This document shows positions 47,423-57,793 of a stretch of 64,000 nt of DNA, in pieces. Position 1 is the first letter of the stretch. Every line of letters begins with the position of its first letter. The translations under genes were made by a program, and so were the position numbers. This stretch comes from FEN-1297 sp963834015 (GTDB taxonomy: Bacteria; Bacteroidota; Ignavibacteria; Ignavibacteriales; Ignavibacteriaceae), in NCBI GenBank assembly GCA_963834015.1, contig CAWIAG010000003.1, positions 1,178,001-1,242,000 of the forward strand. The letters run 5' to 3'. The notes beneath the pieces were generated by a model, which saw only the letters and a program-made list of their open reading frames with translations, searched no databases and had not been told where the DNA came from.

Positions 47423-50400
47423 TTATCTCAATTCAACAATTTGCACGGCGCTTATAGTTACAGGTCCCAGCAGGCCGGATTCCAAAAGCGTATCATTTTT
47501 CTTCCATGACCGCCAGCTTTCAAAAGTAAACCGCCCGGTCGGATTGGGTTTGTTTTCAACAATCCATGACGGCCAGGCTTTTAACATACCATCAGGCTTA
47601 CGTTCAATACCTTCAGGTTTTTGATCATCTCCTACAAGGCGGTTGATCCACAAGTTGACGACTTTTATTTCAAGCGTATTAGAACCGGGCTTTACTGCAC
47701 CGGTTACATCTATACGGAAAGGTGAAGTCCACAAGTTGCCCAAGTCATGTCCATTTATTATTACCTCTGCCATAACCTTAACTTTTCCAAGATCAAGATA
47801 TAACCTTTTGTTTTTGCCCATCAGGTTTGCAGGGAGCTCAAATTTCTTAGTATAAGTTGCAGTACCAGAAAAATATTTTACGCCGGAATCCGGGCATTCG
47901 TTCCAGGGGACAAGTTTATTCAGCTTAATATGAGAAGGCGCACCCCAGTCAGGCGGAAAGCTCAGATCCCAGGAACCAGTTAATTCCAATGGTTTTATAA
48001 TTGATTTTACCGTACACTTCAACTCCCGGCCTGAAGCTGTTTTGATTTCATACCGACCGTTCTGCGATGCTTCAAGTACTAATTCTCCCGCTGCGGTTCT
48101 TTGAATATTGACAACCGGTTCCGGAATTTTTACATCTTTAAGTACCACGTCTTCTCCATCCTTGATAATTTCAGTATGAAGTTTACCGTCCAGAGTGTAA
48201 TCAATCTGAAGTTTTTTCATCTCTGTAGGTGCAGGGTCGTCAGCCTCGCATAACCTGTTCGCAGGGAATTTAACTTCGCCGTTATCTACAATAACCTGAA
48301 CTTTCGCGGTCACATCACGGGTTTTTGCAGAATCACCCAAGACGCCGTACTCAGCTTTTTGAATAATTATTTTTGCGGAAACCTGCATTGGAGATGCAAC
48401 GCTTTTACTATCGCGGGTTACAGAAACTACCGGATCAAAATCAGTTTTTTCGGGAGGGAATACTACGAATACAGACTCGTAAGGATTTAACCTTAGAGGG
48501 ATTTTGGTAACTCCATTGTGCTGTTCATATTCTGCAACGGGTTCTATACTACCTGTTTGAGGCTGCCAAAATTCCGGCTTACCTATCGATGAGCGGAAGG
48601 TACAAGATCCCTGTGTTAAGGCGTCAATTTTATTTACAACGAAGTATATATCCATTCCGTTCTCCGTCCTGCGATGTGTATAATTCAACTTTCCTTTTAT
48701 TGTCGAATCACATTTAAAGTCTGCAGGAAGATTGATACTTTCCAATACCTGCTCCGGTGTTTTACCCCAGATTATACACCCCTTTCCCAAATAGTTTTCA
48801 CCACTTCCGTTATACCCTGAATTTTTTCCCCAAAGTTCATCTGCCAGCTTCGTTAACTGCTGATCGGATTCAGGAAACCCGACCAGACTTGGAGATTTCA
48901 ACGGCCTGGTTCCAAGCACTGTAGCTCCGTCTTCAACAAGGTTTTTGATTTTTTGCAGCAGTTGTGGAGTCATTGTTTGAACTTTCGGAAATGAAGTAAG
49001 TGTATACACGTAATCGCCTTTAACCTGCATAACCGGTTTATCATCGGCGTTAAAGCTTGGCAACACCAGGAGTGAATAACTCATTCCCGAAGGCAAGATT
49101 ACATGTCCGTTTTTAATTTTCATTCCATTAAGTACAAGTTCAGCAGGGCATCCATCAAAGTTATATGCAGGCCTGTCGGGAATGAGCCCCCGTTCAGATT
49201 CGGGTATAGGCGCTACAAAACGATATGGTGCACCTTCAGGCGCAAGGAAACAGACATCGGCTACAAATTGGCCTTGCCGCAACATAGTTTGACAGCGCGA
49301 AATATATTGATTCCAAGCTATGGACTGTTCCCACCATGTTAAAGAACGGTTGAATACCGTACCAACAAAAGCGAAGGCAAGTCCTGGCACCCGTTTTGGC
49401 GAAGGCTGCATAATCCATTCACTATAACAAAAACGATTTACACCGGAACAAAATGCCCAGTCACCCAAAGGTTTAAGAGTAGCAGGATAGTCAAGGAAAT
49501 CACCATGCCATGAAGTAAAAGCTTCGGCGCCAATGATTGGATGACCGTAGACATGGGCAGTTGAGGTCATCTCTTCAACTATGTCGCAAAGTGGAAGCCC
49601 AGTATAACATCCCCTCTGCCAGAATTCGCACATAGGTTCGTCTGCGCGTCCACCGTAGCGCATATCATCGCATGTTCCATCATACGCTTCGATTGAAAGT
49701 TTTAGATTTTTCCTATGTGCAAGTTCATTTAAATATCCGGCGTAATTATCTAAAAGTAATTCGGCTACAGTTTCTCTATAATCCCAAAGAAACCGTTCGG
49801 ACTGTTCCAGGCTATTAACCACCAGGCCGCTAAGCGCGGCCATGTACGGCATAAGGTCATAACCACGCCGTTTGATGAATTCTTCCCGGAAACCGTCTGT
49901 CCAGTTTCCTGAGCCAGCTTCCCAACTGTCCACATGTGTAGTAACTATCGAACCGGCAAGCGGGCCTACATCATTAAGTAATTTTTCTACATAAGCTGAA
50001 AAATGAGCTTCGATAGAAGATTTACTAAGTTTATTACACTCTAAACCCGTAGCTTCAGGCTGGGATGATCTTGTAGTACCGCCGGCAACAGTATGACCTA
50101 TTCGCAGAACAATCCAGCGCCCTTCCGGTGCATCCCATTTTAATCTTCCACTCTGATCCATCAGCGCTGTCAGATCCATTACTTTTCCCGCAGTAACACA
50201 TTGAGAGTCGGGAATTACCGGCCATTGTGTGTTTGTAGGAATGGATCGAGGCCATGGCACCACGCCTGCAAAATCCTGGTCGCCTGAAAAAGATTTAGTA
50301 GAGTTATAATTTTCTATCCGGATGAATTTTCCAGTAGAATCCGCCGCCGGCGCAGGATAGGCTAATACGGCTATATCGCTATAATAACTATGATTCATTT

Positions 50401-50923
50401 TCGGCTGAGACAAGTTTGCATCAAAGTGAAACGGACCGCGAATTACGGTATCTGAGATTACAACCTTTTGAGATGCCTGCTCAGGTTTTACCCATGGTCC
50501 GCCGCTGCCTGCCCAGCCGGGATCGTTGTTCAGATTTATTTTAAGTCCCAACCGGTTTGCTTCAGAAACCATGAACTTGAACATCTCACGCCATGAATCA
50601 GACATGAAACGATGGGGACCTGGAGGATTGCCCATATCGCCATCCATAAAAAGCAGTCCACCGATGCCGGCGTGCTGCATTGCCTCAAGGTCGGCAGTTA
50701 TACCTTCCTTCGTAACATTGCCTTCAAGCCAGAAACAATAAACCCAGGGTTTAGATGAATTTGGCGGTAATATAAAGTTATTTGCTATTGTATCGCCAGC
50801 CTCCGGAACGTAGGTACCTAATGCCCTCCCAGAGCCTAGCCTTATATCTTTTGTCTGCGCTTCAATAATTAATGGTGAGAAAAAGTATACTACCAGAATG
50901 AGCAGATGTATTATTTTTTTCAT
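47423..50923 (-). CDS. Secreted GH106-type alpha-L-rhamnosidase
   Basis: 1166 residues with a signal peptide (about 1-22). The start of the mature protein, PPNSSKPWVYCFWLEGNVTK and EGITADLEAMQHAGIGGLLF, is the GH106 signature. THVDSWEAGSGNW and KLSIEAYDG supply acidic residues of the barrel. A galactose-binding-like beta-sandwich (INGHDLGNLWTSPF) lies near the end. It should release alpha-L-rhamnose. The start at 50923 gives a proper signal peptide; an ATG 20 codons earlier is a poorer choice. A 20-bp motif 48 bp upstream is shared with the GH78 gene at 58502. Confidence 0.82.
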   Translation of the reverse strand: MKKIIHLLILVVYFFSPLIIEAQTKDIRLGSGRALGTYVPEAGDTIANNFILPPNSSKPWVYCFWLEGNVTKEGITADLEAMQHAGIGGLLFMDGDMGNPPGPHRFMSDSWREMFKFMVSEANRLGLKINLNNDPGWAGSGGPWVKPEQASQKVVISDTVIRGPFHFDANLSQPKMNHSYYSDIAVLAYPAPAADSTGKFIRIENYNSTKSFSGDQDFAGVVPWPRSIPTNTQWPVIPDSQCVTAGKVMDLTALMDQSGRLKWDAPEGRWIVLRIGHTVAGGTTRSSQPEATGLECNKLSKSSIEAHFSAYVEKLLNDVGPLAGSIVTTHVDSWEAGSGNWTDGFREEFIKRRGYDLMPYMAALSGLVVNSLEQSERFLWDYRETVAELLLDNYAGYLNELAHRKNLKLSIEAYDGTCDDMRYGGRADEPMCEFWQRGCYTGLPLCDIVEEMTSTAHVYGHPIIGAEAFTSWHGDFLDYPATLKPLGDWAFCSGVNRFCYSEWIMQPSPKRVPGLAFAFVGTVFNRSLTWWEQSIAWNQYISRCQTMLRQGQFVADVCFLAPEGAPYRFVAPIPESERGLIPDRPAYNFDGCPAELVLNGMKIKNGHVILPSGMSYSLLVLPSFNADDKPVMQVKGDYVYTLTSFPKVQTMTPQLLQKIKNLVEDGATVLGTRPLKSPSLVGFPESDQQLTKLADELWGKNSGYNGSGENYLGKGCIIWGKTPEQVLESINLPADFKCDSTIKGKLNYTHRRTENGMDIYFVVNKIDALTQGSCTFRSSIGKPEFWQPQTGSIEPVAEYEQHNGVTKIPLRLNPYESVFVVFPPEKTDFDPVVSVTRDSKSVASPMQVSAKIIIQKAEYGVLGDSAKTRDVTAKVQVIVDNGEVKFPANRLCEADDPAPTEMKKLQIDYTLDGKLHTEIIKDGEDVVLKDVKIPEPVVNIQRTAAGELVLEASQNGRYEIKTASGRELKCTVKSIIKPLELTGSWDLSFPPDWGAPSHIKLNKLVPWNECPDSGVKYFSGTATYTKKFELPANLMGKNKRLYLDLGKVKVMAEVIINGHDLGNLWTSPFRIDVTGAVKPGSNTLEIKVVNLWINRLVGDDQKPEGIERKPDGMLKAWPSWIVENKPNPTGRFTFESWRSWKKNDTLLESGLLGPVTISAVQIVELR

Positions 50924-50970
50924 AATTATAACTCTGTTTTTAAGTTTGAATGTATTGGAATAGTTAAAAT

Positions 50971-50990
50971 ATTGCGGCCACAATTTAATT
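50971..50990 (-). promoter_or_regulatory. Candidate operator or promoter element, copy 1
   Basis: ATTGCGGCCACAATTTAATT, 48 bp before the GH106 start. It matches 18 of 20 bases with the sequence at 60934-60953 before a GH78 gene. ATTG and CAAT arms make it partly palindromic. Confidence 0.45.
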
Positions 50991-51045
50991 TCTTAATTTA
51001 ATTTATTTTACTTGTATATTGCCGACTTGCCGTTAATAAAGAATA

Positions 51046-53133
51046 TTATAATTTTGGCGGAATTACCGGTCGTGTTTTGGCTTCAGGATTGATAAGCTTC
51101 CATATTGGCGGAGGATACATATTTGCCATGTACATAGGCTGGGGAAACCAAACCCGGTATGAATTGTTGTCACTCCATTCATTTCCTGCTGAAGCGTAAT
51201 CACACATAGTCAATATTTTTTCGTGGTTACTAAAAAAATGCCACGGCCTTACAACAAACGACACTTCAAATGCCATCCAAATATTTTCGGGCTTTGATTT
51301 AACCGGTTTTAGTGTAATATAATCCTGCTCATCTGCAGGCGATAAACTTGGTTCTATTCTGACATAACCTGCATAAACAGGCGGATTGACTTCCCCAGAC
51401 GGAGAAGACTTTACAGCGGTATCTAATTGTGCTATTTTATCTTTCGACGTTAACAGCCAGACACATGTATCCTGGGGTTCCGTCAAACGGTTATCAAACG
51501 TTAGTACAATCGGGCCGCGCATTACAGCCAGATCGGGAGCGCCGCTAGGAGCGGGAATTACTCTTCCGCGAAGATCAAGTTTTAGAATAATTTCATCACT
51601 GCTTTCCCATGTTCTACTTATTTTCGCATACTTACCCGGCTCACAATTTATTGCATATCCGTTTACACTCAACTGAGTTTTCTTACTCCATCCAGGAATC
51701 CTGAGGCCTATAGTGAATCGTTTAGTTTCAGCAGGTTGAACATTTAAAATTATCTCATCATTAACCGGATAATCAGTTGTTTGAAGAATATTGACCATCG
51801 TACCATCAGATAATTTTTCGCAATAGCTTCCCTTTGCGTAGAGATTTACCACCAATCCTTCTTTTGATTTCATCACTGCCCAACGGGGAGTAAGCAGAAG
51901 GCCCCGGGGACCGTTTGCAACACAGCAGCTCAACCCTACATCGGGATGCTGCTGGTGGCTTGGAACACGCTGACCAATTAAGGGTGAGTGATATGCAAAC
52001 CAATCACCATTAGGGGTCATAGCTCCCAACAAAGCATTGTAAAGTGAAACTTCCAATTCATCAGCCCAAACCGGATTTCCTGTAACCTTTAAGAGTTGAT
52101 AACAATACCTCATCCAAACTGCGGTAACACAGGTCTCTACAGGCTGAGGCAGTATTTCCGTTTGTTCTCTTACCGCGTCCGCCCAGAGTTCCTGATCCGA
52201 ACCTGATCCTATAATCAAGCGTTCGTATTTTCGAAGGCTCTCGCCAAATTTAACTCCTGCATCAAGATATTTTTTTTCTCCCGTTACTTTATACAATTCC
52301 AAAAGCCCTTCGAAGTTAGACATCATTTCATATGCTTTGGGAGCATCAATCTTTATCGGAGTTATACCAGTCAGAGCATTTTCTATAAGCCGCAACCCCG
52401 TTGATGTAAATTTATTCGGAACATCCCATTGATGAACAATATATTTTGAAAAGTTTAAGTAGCTTCTGTTACCGGTACGTTCGTATAAAAGAACAATAGG
52501 CCTGAGAATTGATGTAGAAGGCAACCCCTGAAGTAATGGAATTCCATTCTCTGCTATGTTTACTTTGCCGGGGCCTATTTTTGTCATAAGTAAATCAACC
52601 ATCCGGCAAGCGGATTTAAGCGCTTTCGGATCTTTTGTCTGATCGTAATATGCTATCAACCCTAATACCGTATATTTCTGCCCCCAAATATCCCAGCCCC
52701 AGAGAGAATGCTGCTTATCATATGTGCCTATATATCCGTCTTGAGTTTGAGTTGCAAGTAATTCATTCACTGCGGTATCAATTACCGCAAGGTGCCCGGC
52801 AGTAGGCTGGTATGAATAAGCAAGCATTGCAGAAGTAAACCATTTACCCCAATATTCGCAACGAAAACCACCGAAATCGCTTTCATTCCGGAGACGGAAA
52901 GGGCTGATAATTTTTTCTATATTTTGTGCCATCACGCGGTTTTCAATACATAGATTTATTTTATCCCCCAGATAACCTTCAATTTTAACCGAAGATGATG
53001 AGGCGGGAGTTAAAATATTATCATATTTTATATAGTTTATTTGAGTTTTGGGTTGTGCAAAATCGGCACCTAAAATTGCCGAAAAAATTATCGATATTAT
53101 TACAGTGATAATACGCAATTTAAATTTGTTCAT
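51046..53133 (-). CDS. Secreted GH127/DUF1680-type glycosidase
   Basis: 695 residues with a signal peptide (about 1-25). The barrel shows FRCEYWGKWFTSAMLAYSY, TQTQDGYIGTYD and WDIWGQKYTVLGLIAYYDQT, and LSCCVANGPRGL with Cys403-Cys404 at the GH127 nucleophile region. PIVLTFDNRL belongs to the C-terminal beta domain. It differs clearly from the other GH127-like protein, so it may have another substrate. GAGGTAAT lies just before the ATG at 53133; the ATG six codons earlier is less likely. Probably acts on a beta-L-arabinofuranose or related linkage. Confidence 0.75.
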   Translation of the reverse strand: MNKFKLRIITVIISIIFSAILGADFAQPKTQINYIKYDNILTPASSSSVKIEGYLGDKINLCIENRVMAQNIEKIISPFRLRNESDFGGFRCEYWGKWFTSAMLAYSYQPTAGHLAVIDTAVNELLATQTQDGYIGTYDKQHSLWGWDIWGQKYTVLGLIAYYDQTKDPKALKSACRMVDLLMTKIGPGKVNIAENGIPLLQGLPSTSILRPIVLLYERTGNRSYLNFSKYIVHQWDVPNKFTSTGLRLIENALTGITPIKIDAPKAYEMMSNFEGLLELYKVTGEKKYLDAGVKFGESLRKYERLIIGSGSDQELWADAVREQTEILPQPVETCVTAVWMRYCYQLLKVTGNPVWADELEVSLYNALLGAMTPNGDWFAYHSPLIGQRVPSHQQHPDVGLSCCVANGPRGLLLTPRWAVMKSKEGLVVNLYAKGSYCEKLSDGTMVNILQTTDYPVNDEIILNVQPAETKRFTIGLRIPGWSKKTQLSVNGYAINCEPGKYAKISRTWESSDEIILKLDLRGRVIPAPSGAPDLAVMRGPIVLTFDNRLTEPQDTCVWLLTSKDKIAQLDTAVKSSPSGEVNPPVYAGYVRIEPSLSPADEQDYITLKPVKSKPENIWMAFEVSFVVRPWHFFSNHEKILTMCDYASAGNEWSDNNSYRVWFPQPMYMANMYPPPIWKLINPEAKTRPVIPPKL

Positions 53134-53194
53134 TATTACCTCATTAAACAAATAAGATGTAAAAAGATAAACTAAATAATTAACTTTTCAATTT

Positions 53195-55045
53195 TTAATT
53201 ACTTTTAATTTTAATATTATTATAGATATAATTAAACCTGCCGTCCGGGGCAGCATCACCGTTAACATAGAAGTCCATTATGTTTCCATCACTTATACTA
53301 TTATCACTCCACTTAAACTCAAAATCCAAATGTTTCCCTTCCATATTCAGAACAGAACGATTTACTTTCATCTGCAGTACTTTACCATCTATTTTATATT
53401 CTGCCGAACCTACCTTTTCCCAGTTCCATGAATTATTTACATTTTTCTCAATTACAGCCGAATCGCCTGGGTTTATCCTATTGATTACATAATCATATCC
53501 TTCCCAACCAGTTGCCTTATTGCGGTCAATATCTATCCACAAACGCATCCATCCAGGATCGGTCCTGGGTGTTAATGTATCAGCGGTCTCGACATAAAAG
53601 TAAATGTAATTGCTATCCTCAGCTACTTTTGAAAGTACTATATCATTACGACCAGTAGTATTGATGTATACCAGACTATCACCCTGACCGAGAGATTTAC
53701 GCCACATAGTGTCACCTTTATAATCCAGATATTCAGGTTTAACATTTTGCCAATCATTCAAATTCTTCATATTAATAGTTTGCGGATCCGATGCTGGCTC
53801 CTGAGACTGCATGCCTTTAAACTTACGCACGTTACTAACGAGTTGCATATAATAATCATCGCCGTTATCTCCCCATGATTTTACAGGTTCTATATCTCTG
53901 CTCTTTTCCCAATTATATTCGTCTACAAATCCAAACGGTTTTACAGGAGGCATAGTAGGAAAATTTCCCGTATAACGGCCCATGTTCCATTCATTCCACC
54001 CGGTGACAAATACAAGATCGGGATCAAGCTGAAATGCCCGGTTCCATTGTTCCTGTATATTGTAACCGTGAAAATATGCATCAGAACTTGTATCCTGTCC
54101 ACCAGCTTTAGTGTAACTACGCCCAAAAGTTCCAGGTGCATTAAAAGCATACCAATGCCCGCGGCTGGCTTCACTAGCATTCTGCCCAACTCCAACAGTT
54201 ACTTCTTCAAAACCGCCGCCGTCTTTTTTCCCATAACCGTGCTGGGGATAAATTTCCAGCCATCCCCATTGATCATTCCTCGAAGGCCCGTCAACATAAT
54301 CAGGCTGAGGCGGACGGAACGTAAAAAATTTCCGAATATCCTCCCTCAACCGAGTTTCCACCAAATCATTAGGTACAGCGGTAAGCATTTCGGGGTAAGC
54401 CAATATCAATGGCTTTCCATCCTTCATAAACCATAAATCTTTGTATAATCCCGGCTGGTATAAATCCCTGTATATTTCTTCAATTTCAGTTAATGCATCT
54501 TTACAAGGTTCGAAATGAAGTATAAACACAACTTGCGGAGTTTTTACTCCATCTTTTCCGGCTTGTTCCCAGACTTTCAACAATTCCGTATAAGATGTTT
54601 TCCAGGTCCAGACGCTATTTGTACAGTCAAAGAAGACTGCATCAATACCTGCATTTGCAAGCATTTGAGCATGTTTGCGTAAAACCCAGTCATCAGACGA
54701 TTTATAATAACCAAGCAAAGGCTCATCCCACCAGATGCCGCTATTCGTATTCCATATTGAGTCGGTAAAACGATTCGCTTCTTGGGGATATTTTCTAAGT
54801 ACCCGGGAGATATTAAGAACATTTGAATTGTTTTGAACATCCGTCCGCCATGTCCAATAAAATATCCCCACATATTTTCCGTTTCTTTTATAACCTGCAC
54901 TCTTTTCAGATGGCGTTGTTCTGCCTAAAGCGTCTGTAGCGGTCCAATAATCAGGGTTCACATTCCAGGTTTGCGCATCAGCAATTAATGGGAAAAAGAA
55001 TAATGCCATTATAAGATAGCAACACAATTTATTTTGTTTATTCAT
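53195..55045 (-). CDS. Secreted GH99/WbsX-like TIM-barrel protein with C-terminal CBM9-like domain
   Basis: 616 residues with a signal peptide (about 1-25). The barrel has KYVGIFYWTWRTD at its start, AGIDAVFFDCTN, and FVTGWNEWNMGRY at the end; a WNEW motif is typical of GH99-like and WbsX proteins, often endo-acting mannosidases. A beta domain with DSNYIYFYVETADTL and WMRLWIDIDRNKATG (about 450-610) resembles CBM9/DOMON modules, also present in the spherulin-4-like protein of this window. It is one of several unexplained enzymes of the cluster; substrate unknown. Confidence 0.65.
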   Translation of the reverse strand: MNKQNKLCCYLIMALFFFPLIADAQTWNVNPDYWTATDALGRTTPSEKSAGYKRNGKYVGIFYWTWRTDVQNNSNVLNISRVLRKYPQEANRFTDSIWNTNSGIWWDEPLLGYYKSSDDWVLRKHAQMLANAGIDAVFFDCTNSVWTWKTSYTELLKVWEQAGKDGVKTPQVVFILHFEPCKDALTEIEEIYRDLYQPGLYKDLWFMKDGKPLILAYPEMLTAVPNDLVETRLREDIRKFFTFRPPQPDYVDGPSRNDQWGWLEIYPQHGYGKKDGGGFEEVTVGVGQNASEASRGHWYAFNAPGTFGRSYTKAGGQDTSSDAYFHGYNIQEQWNRAFQLDPDLVFVTGWNEWNMGRYTGNFPTMPPVKPFGFVDEYNWEKSRDIEPVKSWGDNGDDYYMQLVSNVRKFKGMQSQEPASDPQTINMKNLNDWQNVKPEYLDYKGDTMWRKSLGQGDSLVYINTTGRNDIVLSKVAEDSNYIYFYVETADTLTPRTDPGWMRLWIDIDRNKATGWEGYDYVINRINPGDSAVIEKNVNNSWNWEKVGSAEYKIDGKVLQMKVNRSVLNMEGKHLDFEFKWSDNSISDGNIMDFYVNGDAAPDGRFNYIYNNIKIKSN

Positions 55046-55221
55046 AAATACATCACCGTATAAAATTTTTTTAAATTTCAGATAACAATTGGTTTATTTG
55101 GAAACAGCCAGAATATCCGGATAAAGCTGAAAAGTTAATGATAATATTTCAATTAAATTGCTAAATTATTATTGATGTAATCTTCAAGTAGAACTCAATC
55201 TTTATTATTTACTCATAAAGC

Positions 55222-56994
55222 TTATTTAGAAGTAATACTCCATTGATCTCTCAAATTAGTTGCATCCGACGGAAGGAAATAGGTTTTTAAAAATTGATCT
55301 AAATTATTATCCAGCATTTTAACTACAGATGAAATTGGCTCGTCAGTCCTTTCATTTTCCTGATCTTTGAGAAGAATTTTTCTCAGCTCTATTATATTTT
55401 CAAGCCTCTGTTTTTCAGGCATCTTCAATTTGATAGAACTTCTTATATCGTCTGCCAGATTGGTTTCTCTGAGATGATAGGCATACGCCAAAACCCGCCT
55501 GTTTAATTCTTTTAATTCATCAACACTTTTGTCAAATTCCGGTCTTAAATTTTGCGGAACAAATTCGTTTACAGAGTCTGCTGTATTAATAGCCCGGGTC
55601 AATAAAGATGCAGATTGTTCAAATCGCAACTGCATGTCTTCACGCATCCAAAAATTAGGGTCATCAGCCTGATCAGTTCTCATGAAATATGTTTTACGAG
55701 AGGACTGCCAGTCGGGTGTTTCCGGACATGCACCTTTTAAAGTTGCCGCCGTCATTAGATGTTCAGGATTGCTTCTGCCTGCTTCGCGCGCAAGCCATGT
55801 TACATCCCACGGATAGAATGCAACAGCTTCCGAAGAAAGTATCCAAAATTTTTTTACTCCTTCAGAAGCTTTAAGATAGGGTTTTGCAAGTTCATTTATT
55901 GCAATGCTGTCGCTTACATCAGGGTTATGAAAAAATATTCCCGTTATCCTGAGATTAGGATCTTCTTCTCCTGGAACGTTTCCGTAATATTCTTTAATAC
56001 CTTTTAAATCTCCGGCAGTATACACTGCTCTTAATTCCTGAAGAGTAAGCAAAGGAGAAGGGATATGCCTGAATGGTTCCATTTCTTCTGTCGGACAGCC
56101 GGTCCAAACTTCGGCTATTACAGGAATATTTTTTGTCTTTGCTAAATAAAGAACATTTTTAAACCATCTGCATGCCGGAAAAGCAATCTGGACTTCTGCA
56201 ATATTGGAGTGGATTGTTAAACCAACGCATGCGGGGTCAAGCAATTGAACCGTACTATAAACTTCACCTGCAGACAATTCCCAGGGCTCCCACCATAAGA
56301 TGCCATTCGGATTAAGCTGCTTCCATGTTCTTGCAAGCGTATTTACAAAATCGGCTGCCCTTAGTGAAACAGGCACTCCATGACATTTCGGACATGAGCC
56401 GAATTCGCTACCAAGCCAGGCATCCTGATCATATGTATACATCATCAGATCATCTACACCCGGAAATTTTTTGTAAAATTCTTTTATTAAAACTTTATAC
56501 CGCTTGATTGTAGCTGAATCCATCGAACATTGCGACAAAGGTTCATCTATTTTTAACGGATAGCCCTGGAATGGGGCTCCGAACTGGAATATCGTATGAA
56601 AATTATTTTTCTTACACGCGGCTATTCGCTGTTGTATTTTATCGCTGCGATTTTTTATATTTAGTGATGAATGAAGAGTTTTATTTAATTCATTATCCAT
56701 ATTAAGTTCGAATTTTCCCGGTACCTGCACTACATCTTCCAGATTAAGCGGCTCGTCATTAGGACGATATCCCCATGCTATATTTAACTGTATTGTATTG
56801 AAGCCGAGGTCTTTCATCTTCTGCATATTTTCATCGTTCCATGCAACTTCGGGATTATCAGGCACTCCTAAAAATCCAACCTTATATTCCAGTTGCTGCG
56901 CATTAATATTAATCGCAAACAAGCTTATAAACAGCAATCTACCTGCTATATAAATAAGTACCCTTAAATCTTTAGTAATAAATATTTTTCCCAT
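55222..56994 (-). CDS. Secreted TIM-barrel-like protein of unknown family
   Basis: 590 residues with an N-terminal hydrophobic segment (about 10-32, ending NINAQ). I do not recognise a family. The first 400 residues have barrel-like elements: MKDLGFNTIQLNIAWGYRPN, FHTIFQFGAPFQG, DDLMMYTYDQDAW, a CPKCHG motif, GILWWEPWELSAGE and VIAEVWTGCP. The last 150 residues are helical, with several ELKELNRRV-type heptads. The WEPWE and ECP-like acids suggest a glycosidase related to GH20 or GH84 style barrels. It is in the rhamnoside cluster, upstream of a GH99-like gene. Confidence 0.55.
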   Translation of the reverse strand: MGKIFITKDLRVLIYIAGRLLFISLFAININAQQLEYKVGFLGVPDNPEVAWNDENMQKMKDLGFNTIQLNIAWGYRPNDEPLNLEDVVQVPGKFELNMDNELNKTLHSSLNIKNRSDKIQQRIAACKKNNFHTIFQFGAPFQGYPLKIDEPLSQCSMDSATIKRYKVLIKEFYKKFPGVDDLMMYTYDQDAWLGSEFGSCPKCHGVPVSLRAADFVNTLARTWKQLNPNGILWWEPWELSAGEVYSTVQLLDPACVGLTIHSNIAEVQIAFPACRWFKNVLYLAKTKNIPVIAEVWTGCPTEEMEPFRHIPSPLLTLQELRAVYTAGDLKGIKEYYGNVPGEEDPNLRITGIFFHNPDVSDSIAINELAKPYLKASEGVKKFWILSSEAVAFYPWDVTWLAREAGRSNPEHLMTAATLKGACPETPDWQSSRKTYFMRTDQADDPNFWMREDMQLRFEQSASLLTRAINTADSVNEFVPQNLRPEFDKSVDELKELNRRVLAYAYHLRETNLADDIRSSIKLKMPEKQRLENIIELRKILLKDQENERTDEPISSVVKMLDNNLDQFLKTYFLPSDATNLRDQWSITSK

Positions 56995-57124
56995 AGCCTA
57001 CTCCGCTCAATATGGCAATTACTTAAAAATTATCCGGATTTATTATTCTGAAAATATCCGGAATGGTGTGGGATTTTGACAAAGATTATTATTTTAACTT
57101 TTTTTAGTTATAAAAGTAACCCCG

Positions 57125-57793
57125 TCATTTTATATTGTTTATATCCCATTTAAGATTTTCTTCAAGATCAAAGAAATACCCGATAAGTGTCCATCCCCAG
57201 AACGGATCACAACCAAGGCCTTCTCCTGTTTCCGAATTGAAATATTCCCGGTTTCCCGATTTGTCTAATAGTTCCTTTGTCCTCTGCGCTAGTATAGACG
57301 CTAAATCATTATATCCATAATTTTTCAAACCGTGATAGACCATATAATTAGTAGGCATCCAAACATTTGCACGCCAGTTGCAGCCCATATCAGCCGGATG
57401 TTCTGTAGTGGTGTACCATGGTTCCGATTTAGCCAGCGCGGAAACGGGATATGGCGTCCAGAACTCACGCGGATTAAATAAGTGTTCTACTATTATTCTC
57501 CTAGCCTGTTCCGGTGTTGCTACTTTTGACCATAATACTGCAAATGATTCCACCGATTTAACCGGGATTTTATATTGGCCGGCTGATAACGAATTAAGCG
57601 GTGAGTATACCCATGCCGTTTTAGATAATGGTTTTTCGGGATGTACCTTCCTGTCGTAAAAAAAGCCATCCTTGTCATCCCATAATAATTTACGTATAGC
57701 TTGTCTTCTGTCCTCAGATATTTTCTCATATTTTTCAGCCATATCTTCTTTTCCGGCTAAATGTGCCAACTTTGAAAACGCAAGAGTTCTCAC
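57125..57793 (-). pseudogene. C-terminal half of an MGH1/trehalase-like glycosidase, out of frame
   Basis: 222 codons that open at a GTG. They hold the second half of an (alpha/alpha)6 glycosidase: SVESFAVLWSKVATPEQARR, NWRANVWMPTNYMVYHGLKN, and EYFNSETGEGLGCDPFWGWT, the closing motifs of MGH1/GH63- and trehalase-like enzymes. The first half is the overlapping frame at 57735-58415. Read one base on from that frame, the two join as VDLNCYLV-RE-TLAFSKLAHL, which is the normal middle of the family. So this is one gene with a break near 57790, either a real mutation or a sequencing error. Confidence 0.72.
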
